A DNA stretch of 64,000 nt from contig NZ_CZQA01000008.1 of the NCBI RefSeq assembly GCF_001458735.1, positions 434,001-498,000 of the forward strand, read 5' to 3'. Shown piece by piece: positions 59,546-64,000 of the stretch. Every line of letters starts with the position of its first letter. Within the stretch, counting starts at the first letter, position 1. The stretch comes from Candidatus Nitrospira nitrosa. GTDB taxonomy: Bacteria > Nitrospirota > Nitrospiria > Nitrospirales > Nitrospiraceae. A program made the position numbers and the translations under genes. Below the pieces are notes generated by a model. The model was not told the DNA's origin. It saw nothing but the letters and a program-made list of their open reading frames with translations, and made no database searches.

Positions 59546-60811
59546 TTAGTACTGATGGATGAAGGGGAACCGACTGTTCAATGCCTTTGCCTCAGCCCGT
59601 ACTGCTTCCAGCACCGCCGGCTCTTGCCGATGTTGCAGCACGCGGTCGACCAGCCCCACGATCTGCTTCATCTCAGGCTCTCGCATGCCGCGCGTCGACA
59701 CGATCGGCGTTCCAAGGCGAATTCCGCTGGCCACGGCCGGTGGCTTCTCATCGTACGGCACCGCATTCTTGTTGACGATAATCCCCGCGGCATCGAGCGC
59801 CGCATCGGCATCTTTCCCCGTAATATCCTTGTTCGACAAGTTGAGGAGCATCAGATGTGTATCAGTCCCCCCGGAGACGATCTTATACCCACGCTCCACC
59901 AACCCCTGCGCCAAGGCCTTGGCATTGGCCAGGACCTGTTGCTGATAACGCTTGAACCCTGGAGAGAGAGCCTCTTGAAACGCAACGGCTTTGGCCGCGA
60001 TCACATGCATGAGCGGTCCGCCTTGTAATCCAGGGAACACCAGCTTGTCGACTCCCTTGGCGTACTCGGCTTTGCACATCGTCACACCCCCACGCGGGCC
60101 ACGCAGCGTTTTGTGGGTCGTTGTGGTCACAAAGTCCGCATAGGGAACAGGGTTCGGGTGAAGTCCCGCCGCGATAAGCCCGGCGATATGGGCGATATCG
60201 ACAAGTAAATAGGCACCGACTGATTTCGCAATCTGCTGAAACCGCGGGAAATCGAGGATCCGCGCATAGGCGCTCGCCCCCACCACGATCATGCGCGGAC
60301 GGCATTCCTCAGCTACCTTCTGCACCGCATCATAGTCGATGGTTTCGGTCTGGCGATCAACGCCATAGGAGAAGACCCGAAAGAGAATGCCGGAGAAATT
60401 GACTTTGCTGCCATGCGTCAAATGGCCGCCCTGAGCCAGATCCATCCCGAGAATCGTATCACCCGGTTTTAAGACCGACAGATAGGCTGCCATGTTGGCC
60501 TGCGACCCTGAGTGCGGCTGGACATTGACATGTTCCGCACCAAAGATCTGCTTGCATCGCTGAATAGCCAGGTCTTCGACGGCATCAGCATGCTGACAAC
60601 CGCCGTAATACCGCTTTCCAGAGTAACCCTCGGCGTATTTATTGGTGAGCAACGAGCCCTGGGCGGCAAGCACCGCTGGGCTGGCGAAATTCTCCGAGGC
60701 AATCAGGAGCAACTTTTCACGTTGCCGGACCTCTTCAGACTCAATCGCGGCATAAACCGCGGGATCTACCGCTTTTAGTGCATCCAATGAGCCGATCGCG
60801 TCCTGCATCAT
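59546..60811 (-). CDS. glyA: Serine hydroxymethyltransferase
   Basis: The 421-residue PLP enzyme interconverts serine and glycine and loads tetrahydrofolate with C1 units. The PLP-lysine motif [13 protein letters not shown] and [13 protein letters not shown] are visible. GAGGGGTGA lies upstream of two adjacent ATGs; either may be used. It works naturally with kbl and tdh, which make glycine from threonine. Confidence 0.97.
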   Translation of the reverse strand: MMQDAIGSLDALKAVDPAVYAAIESEEVRQREKLLLIASENFASPAVLAAQGSLLTNKYAEGYSGKRYYGGCQHADAVEDLAIQRCKQIFGAEHVNVQPHSGSQANMAAYLSVLKPGDTILGMDLAQGGHLTHGSKVNFSGILFRVFSYGVDRQTETIDYDAVQKVAEECRPRMIVVGASAYARILDFPRFQQIAKSVGAYLLVDIAHIAGLIAAGLHPNPVPYADFVTTTTHKTLRGPRGGVTMCKAEYAKGVDKLVFPGLQGGPLMHVIAAKAVAFQEALSPGFKRYQQQVLANAKALAQGLVERGYKIVSGGTDTHLMLLNLSNKDITGKDADAALDAAGIIVNKNAVPYDEKPPAVASGIRLGTPIVSTRGMREPEMKQIVGLVDRVLQHRQEPAVLEAVRAEAKALNSRFPFIHQY

Positions 60812-60829
60812 GCTGTCATCACCCCTCAG

Positions 60830-61300
60830 TTATGAAGCGGAAGGTTCTTCTGCCTCTTGTTTCTTCACCACGCAAACCGTCACGGTCGCGACCACATCCC
60901 TGGGCATCTTAATGGGTACGGACACCGTGCCCAACTCCTTGATCGGGTGTGCGAGTTGGATCTTCCGCCGATCCACTGTGACACCCTGCGCAGCCAGTCC
61001 TTCAGCGATATCTTTGGTGGTAACGGAGCCGAACATCTTATCGTCTTTGCCGACCTGCGCCTCGATCGTCAGCGACACCGCCGACACTTTCTTGGCATGG
61101 GCTTCGATCTCCAGCTTCTCTTTCTTCGCCTTCTCAGCCGCCACCCGTTTCACATGCTCGAACGCCTTCATGCTTCGGCTGTCGGCTTCGACAGCCTTAC
61201 GCCTCGGCAACAAGTAGTTTCTCGCAAACCCATCGGCGACGTTGATGAGATCGCCGAGATGCCCAACCCCTTCCAGGGTCTCTTGAAGAATAACTTTCAT
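60830..61300 (-). CDS. rplI: 50S ribosomal protein L9
   Basis: The 156-residue product begins MKVILQETLEGVGHLGDLI and has the long central helix plus C-terminal domain (KMFGSVTTKDIAEGL). AAGGAG lies just before the ATG. L9 is usually found with rpsF, ssb and rpsR; here it stands alone between kbl and glyA, an unusual placement. Confidence 0.95.
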   Translation of the reverse strand: MKVILQETLEGVGHLGDLINVADGFARNYLLPRRKAVEADSRSMKAFEHVKRVAAEKAKKEKLEIEAHAKKVSAVSLTIEAQVGKDDKMFGSVTTKDIAEGLAAQGVTVDRRKIQLAHPIKELGTVSVPIKMPRDVVATVTVCVVKKQEAEEPSAS

Positions 61301-61385
61301 AGCCCTACTCCTTCACATAATAAAGTGCCAGAGAATACTGAGCTGGCCGCGAAATGTCAATTCGGAGGGATACGGGTGGGGACAC

Positions 61386-62576
61386 CTATGGAATGATACC
61401 GAGCGCACGGCCCGCTTTGGAAAACGCCGCCACCGCCTGTTGAAGCTGCGGCTTGGTATGGGCCGCCGACATTTGGGTCCTGATCCTCGCCTGCCCTTGC
61501 GGCACGACGGGATAGCTGAAGCCGACGACATAGACCCCTTCGGTGAGCAGCGCCTCAGCCATTGAAGTGGCAAGAACGGCATCACCCAGCAGCACTGGGA
61601 TAATGGGATGCTCACCTGGAACAAGCCGAAAACCGAGCTTGCTCAACTCACCCCTAAAAAATACAGCGTTGGCCCGCAGCTGTTGCCGGAGATGATCGCC
61701 TTGCTCGACGAGCCCAAGCGCACAGAGCGCCCCTGCCGTGATAGGGGGGGGAAGGGAGTTCGAAAACAAGTAGGGCCTCGACCGTTGCCGGAGAAGTTCA
61801 ACGATTTCGGTTTTGCCGGAGGTAAAGCCGCCCGTCGCGCCTCCGAGTGTCTTGCCCAAAGTGCTTGTCATGATCTCGATGCGGTCTGCCACGCCAAAGT
61901 GAGCCGGGGTGCCCCTCCCCTTTGGACCAAGCACCCCAGTGGCATGGCTGTCATCGACAATTACAGCCGCGTCATACCGTTCCGCCAGCTCCACGATTTG
62001 ATCCAGCTTGGCCAGGTCACCGTCCATCGAAAACACGCCATCCGTGACGATGAGTCGAAGGCGACAGTCACCTGCTTCCCGAAGTCGCGCTTCGAGATCT
62101 GCCATATCGGAATGGGCGTACCGAAATCGTTTAGCCTTACAGAGGCGGATCCCATCGATCAGACTCGCATGATTCAATGCGTCGCTGATGACCGCATCCT
62201 TCTCATCCAACAACACTTCAAAGAGCCCGCCATTCGCATCGAAGCAGGAACTATAGAGAATCGTGTCCTCAGTACCGAGGAACGCACTGACGGCCTGTTC
62301 CAGCTGCTTGTGCAGATTTTGCGTGCCGCAAATAAACCGCACCGAGGCCATGCCATACCCATGTGTGTCCAACCCCGTTTTCGCCGCCTGGACGATCGCC
62401 GGATGATTCGCGAGTCCCAGATAATTGTTGGCGCAGAGGTTCAACACCGAGCCCTGAGAAACCCGAATGTCCGAACCTTGTGGACTCAGAATGCGCCGCT
62501 CGGCTTTATACAGGCCTTTGGCGCGGATGTCGGCGAGTTGGGTCTCGAGAACGTATTTGAGCGATGTGTAGGCCAT
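61386..62576 (-). CDS. kbl: Glycine C-acetyltransferase (2-amino-3-ketobutyrate CoA ligase)
   Basis: The 396-residue PLP enzyme of the alpha-oxoamine synthase family cleaves 2-amino-3-ketobutyrate with CoA to glycine and acetyl-CoA. [30 protein letters not shown] and the PLP-lysine [13 protein letters not shown] are present. It follows tdh by 61 bases. A clear ribosome binding site was not seen. Confidence 0.95.
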   Translation of the reverse strand: MAYTSLKYVLETQLADIRAKGLYKAERRILSPQGSDIRVSQGSVLNLCANNYLGLANHPAIVQAAKTGLDTHGYGMASVRFICGTQNLHKQLEQAVSAFLGTEDTILYSSCFDANGGLFEVLLDEKDAVISDALNHASLIDGIRLCKAKRFRYAHSDMADLEARLREAGDCRLRLIVTDGVFSMDGDLAKLDQIVELAERYDAAVIVDDSHATGVLGPKGRGTPAHFGVADRIEIMTSTLGKTLGGATGGFTSGKTEIVELLRQRSRPYLFSNSLPPPITAGALCALGLVEQGDHLRQQLRANAVFFRGELSKLGFRLVPGEHPIIPVLLGDAVLATSMAEALLTEGVYVVGFSYPVVPQGQARIRTQMSAAHTKPQLQQAVAAFSKAGRALGIIP

Positions 62577-62585
62577 GATTAGAAC

Positions 62586-62636
62586 AGGACTGAGAGATGA
62601 GGACTGAGTGGAGACCTCTGCTTTTCCCTCAGTCCT
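62586..62636. repeat. CTGAG-rich intergenic repeat between tdh and kbl
   Basis: AGGACTGAG occurs twice (62,586 and 62,600) and CTCAGTCCT once (62,628), so a 9-base-arm hairpin can form. This belongs to the CTGAG-rich low-complexity style also seen at 30,507-30,580. Confidence 0.6.
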
Positions 62637-62637
62637 A

Positions 62638-63672
62638 CTATGGGAATAACACTACTTTCCCGCATCGTCCCGACTGAATCAAGTCAAAGCCGGTCGCAAA
62701 CTCTTTCAGTGGGAACGTATGGGTGATGACCGGCCGAATATTGAGGCCAGCTTTGAAGAGACCGGCCAGCCGGTACCAGGTCCCAAACAACCGCCGTCCG
62801 GTAATTCCATACACACGGATCCCCTTGAAGATCATTTCGTTGGGAAGATCAAAGGTCACGGGGCCGGTCGGAATGCCGAACAGCGTGACCCGCCCACCGT
62901 TCTTCACAGCTCGAAAGGCCTGATGCAGCGCCGTGGGGTCCCCTGACATCTCCAACGACGCATCAACCCCTTCACCGGCGGTGATCTCCATGATCGCTGC
63001 CGCAAGTTGTTCCGGAGATTCCGTCTTGGCGTTGAGGATATGATCGGCACCAACTTGCTTGGCCAACCCAAGCCGGTAGTCACTGATATCTGACGCAATA
63101 ATCATCGCCGCTCCGGCGGTTCGTGCCACGGCCGCGGCAAACAAACCGGTCGGGCCACAGCCCGTAATCAACACCGTCTGGCCGGTCAAGTCTTCAGCCA
63201 GGGCGGCGTCGACGGCATTGCCGATTGGTTCCTGGAGACAGGCTAACTCAGGCGGAATGTTCGGATCTGTTTTCCACAGGACGCCTTCAGGTAACGCAAC
63301 ATACTGCGCATAGGATCCGTCTCGGTCGATTCCGAGGATCTTGTAATTTTTGCATACATGCGCCAATCCCGTCCGGCATTGAAAACAGGCCCCACAGGTC
63401 AGGTGCGATTCGGCGGCAACATAGTCTCCAATCTTGACGAGAGACACCTCGCGTCCGACCTCCACGACGTGGCCGCACAATTCATGGCCGATCACCCGTG
63501 GCGGATGGATCCGCCGTTGAGCCCACTCATCCCATCGATAGATATGGGCGTCGGTTCCACAGAGCGAGGTCGCAGCCACCTTCACCACCACATCATGTGG
63601 CCCAGGGACTGGATCCGCCCAATCCGTGAGTGTGAGGCCGGGTCCCGCAACCGTCTTGACGAGAGCTTGCAT
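62638..63672 (-). CDS. tdh: L-threonine 3-dehydrogenase
   Basis: The 344-residue zinc medium-chain dehydrogenase oxidises threonine to 2-amino-3-ketobutyrate with NAD. It has the catalytic zinc region [23 protein letters not shown], the structural zinc cysteines [15 protein letters not shown] and the NAD-binding [13 protein letters not shown]. It works with Kbl downstream. There is no ribosome binding site; a TAGAAT -10 element lies six bases before the ATG, so the mRNA may be leaderless. Confidence 0.95.
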   Translation of the reverse strand: MQALVKTVAGPGLTLTDWADPVPGPHDVVVKVAATSLCGTDAHIYRWDEWAQRRIHPPRVIGHELCGHVVEVGREVSLVKIGDYVAAESHLTCGACFQCRTGLAHVCKNYKILGIDRDGSYAQYVALPEGVLWKTDPNIPPELACLQEPIGNAVDAALAEDLTGQTVLITGCGPTGLFAAAVARTAGAAMIIASDISDYRLGLAKQVGADHILNAKTESPEQLAAAIMEITAGEGVDASLEMSGDPTALHQAFRAVKNGGRVTLFGIPTGPVTFDLPNEMIFKGIRVYGITGRRLFGTWYRLAGLFKAGLNIRPVITHTFPLKEFATGFDLIQSGRCGKVVLFP

Positions 63673-63678
63673 AACGGT

Positions 63679-63684
63679 ATTCTA
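63679..63684 (-). promoter_or_regulatory. -10 element placing the tdh transcript start at its ATG
   Basis: TAGAAT on the minus strand lies six bases before the tdh ATG, so transcription would start at or next to the first base of the start codon. The -35 is weak. No purine-rich site is present between. Confidence 0.45.
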
Positions 63685-63730
63685 TCGCACGTTGCTCGAT
63701 TGGACACCCATGTTTCTAGAAACGCACTGG

Positions 63731-63759
63731 TTGCGTCGCTTCTCAGCCCTGGGTAGGAT
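63731..63759 (+). promoter_or_regulatory. Possible promoter of the YceI-family gene
   Basis: TTGCGT (63,731-63,736), 17 bases, TAGGAT (63,754-63,759); both hexamers are partial matches. It would start about 45 bases before the ATG. Confidence 0.35.
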
Positions 63760-63811
63760 GCGGTATCAATAGTTCACACGGGCCAGACTAGAACAACCGA
63801 GAGGTGATGAT

Positions 63812-64000
63812 ATGAGACATAGGAGAAGCTGGATCCAGGGGATTGCAATAGCCAGCCTGTTCGCGTTTCTTCCGCTGGGCGCCCAAGCCGAGACCGCTCG
63901 TTGGGAGATCGATCCAGACCACTCGCTGATCGAGTTCCGCGTGGCACACATGGTGATCTCGAAAACCTCGGGGCGATTCACGGATTATCGTGGATTTATC
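63812..64000 (+). CDS. YceI-family periplasmic protein, 5' part
   Basis: The first 63 codons are present; the gene runs off the window. A signal peptide (MRHRRSWIQGIAIASLFAFL, cut after AQA) is followed by RWEIDPDHSLIEFRVAHMV, the N-terminus of the YceI fold, a lipocalin-like pocket for isoprenoid lipids or amides in known cases. GAGGTGA precedes the ATG. It is divergent from tdh. Confidence 0.85.
   Translation, partial: MRHRRSWIQGIAIASLFAFLPLGAQAETARWEIDPDHSLIEFRVAHMVISKTSGRFTDYRGFI

Noticed and set aside
61608-62582. Plus-strand frame of 324 codons opposite kbl
   Set aside because: It is antisense to an enzyme with clear catalytic motifs; no ribosome binding site or family features.

Overview
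The window looks like a Nitrospirota (probably Nitrospira-type) chromosome. That assignment is an inference from gene order, protein character and intergenic style; no database search was possible. No phage, insertion sequence, CRISPR array or rRNA gene is visible.

Region 1 (1-30,970, all minus strand) is an almost unbroken information-processing super-cluster. In transcription order it holds a near-consensus promoter (30,942-30,970), tRNA-Tyr, tRNA-Gly, tRNA-Thr, tuf, rpmG, tRNA-Trp, secE, nusG, rplK, rplA, a fused rplJ-rplL, rpoB and rpoC. A second perfect-consensus promoter (17,059-17,087) then drives rpsL, rpsG, fusA, a second tuf, the S10 block (rpsJ to rpsQ) and the spc block (rplN to secY, adk, map, infA, rpmJ). 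The next gene, probably rpsM, lies just off the left edge. Many genes overlap by 1-8 bases or are separated by under 60 bases, so translational coupling is likely throughout. Ribosomal proteins S14, L33 and L36 are all zinc-binding forms.

Region 2 (31.0-35.2 kb, minus) holds an HExxH-motif exported protein coupled to a UvrD/PcrA-type helicase, a DUF4112 membrane protein and a small orphan gene. Region 3 (35.2-42.2 kb) has a hypothetical gene, an alpha-glucan phosphorylase, an exported HEAT-repeat protein and a membrane-anchored coiled-coil protein on the plus strand. These converge on a second HEAT-repeat protein, a small basic protein and an RlpA-like lipoprotein on the minus strand.

Region 4 (42.5-56.8 kb, plus) begins with a four-gene Gld-type ABC exporter module (ATPase, permease, GldG-like, DUF4340). 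Five tandem paralogous lipoprotein genes follow, built from about 23 cadherin-like beta-sandwich repeats of roughly 90-100 residues. At least three of the five have a TTGACC-type promoter about 130-140 bases upstream of the start.

Region 5 (56.9-64 kb) has a NarL-type response regulator with a histidine kinase that carries an N-terminal Rossmann domain. Next comes the row tdh, kbl, rplI, glyA, nrdR (threonine to glycine to serine/C1 metabolism plus L9 and the ribonucleotide reductase repressor). The 5' end of a YceI-family gene is cut by the window edge.

The points most worth a second look are the in-frame L10-L7/L12 fusion, an EF-Tu whose switch I lacks the usual RGITI motif in both identical tuf copies, the tandem cadherin-like lipoprotein array with its promoters and palindromes, and the Rossmann-histidine kinase fusion.
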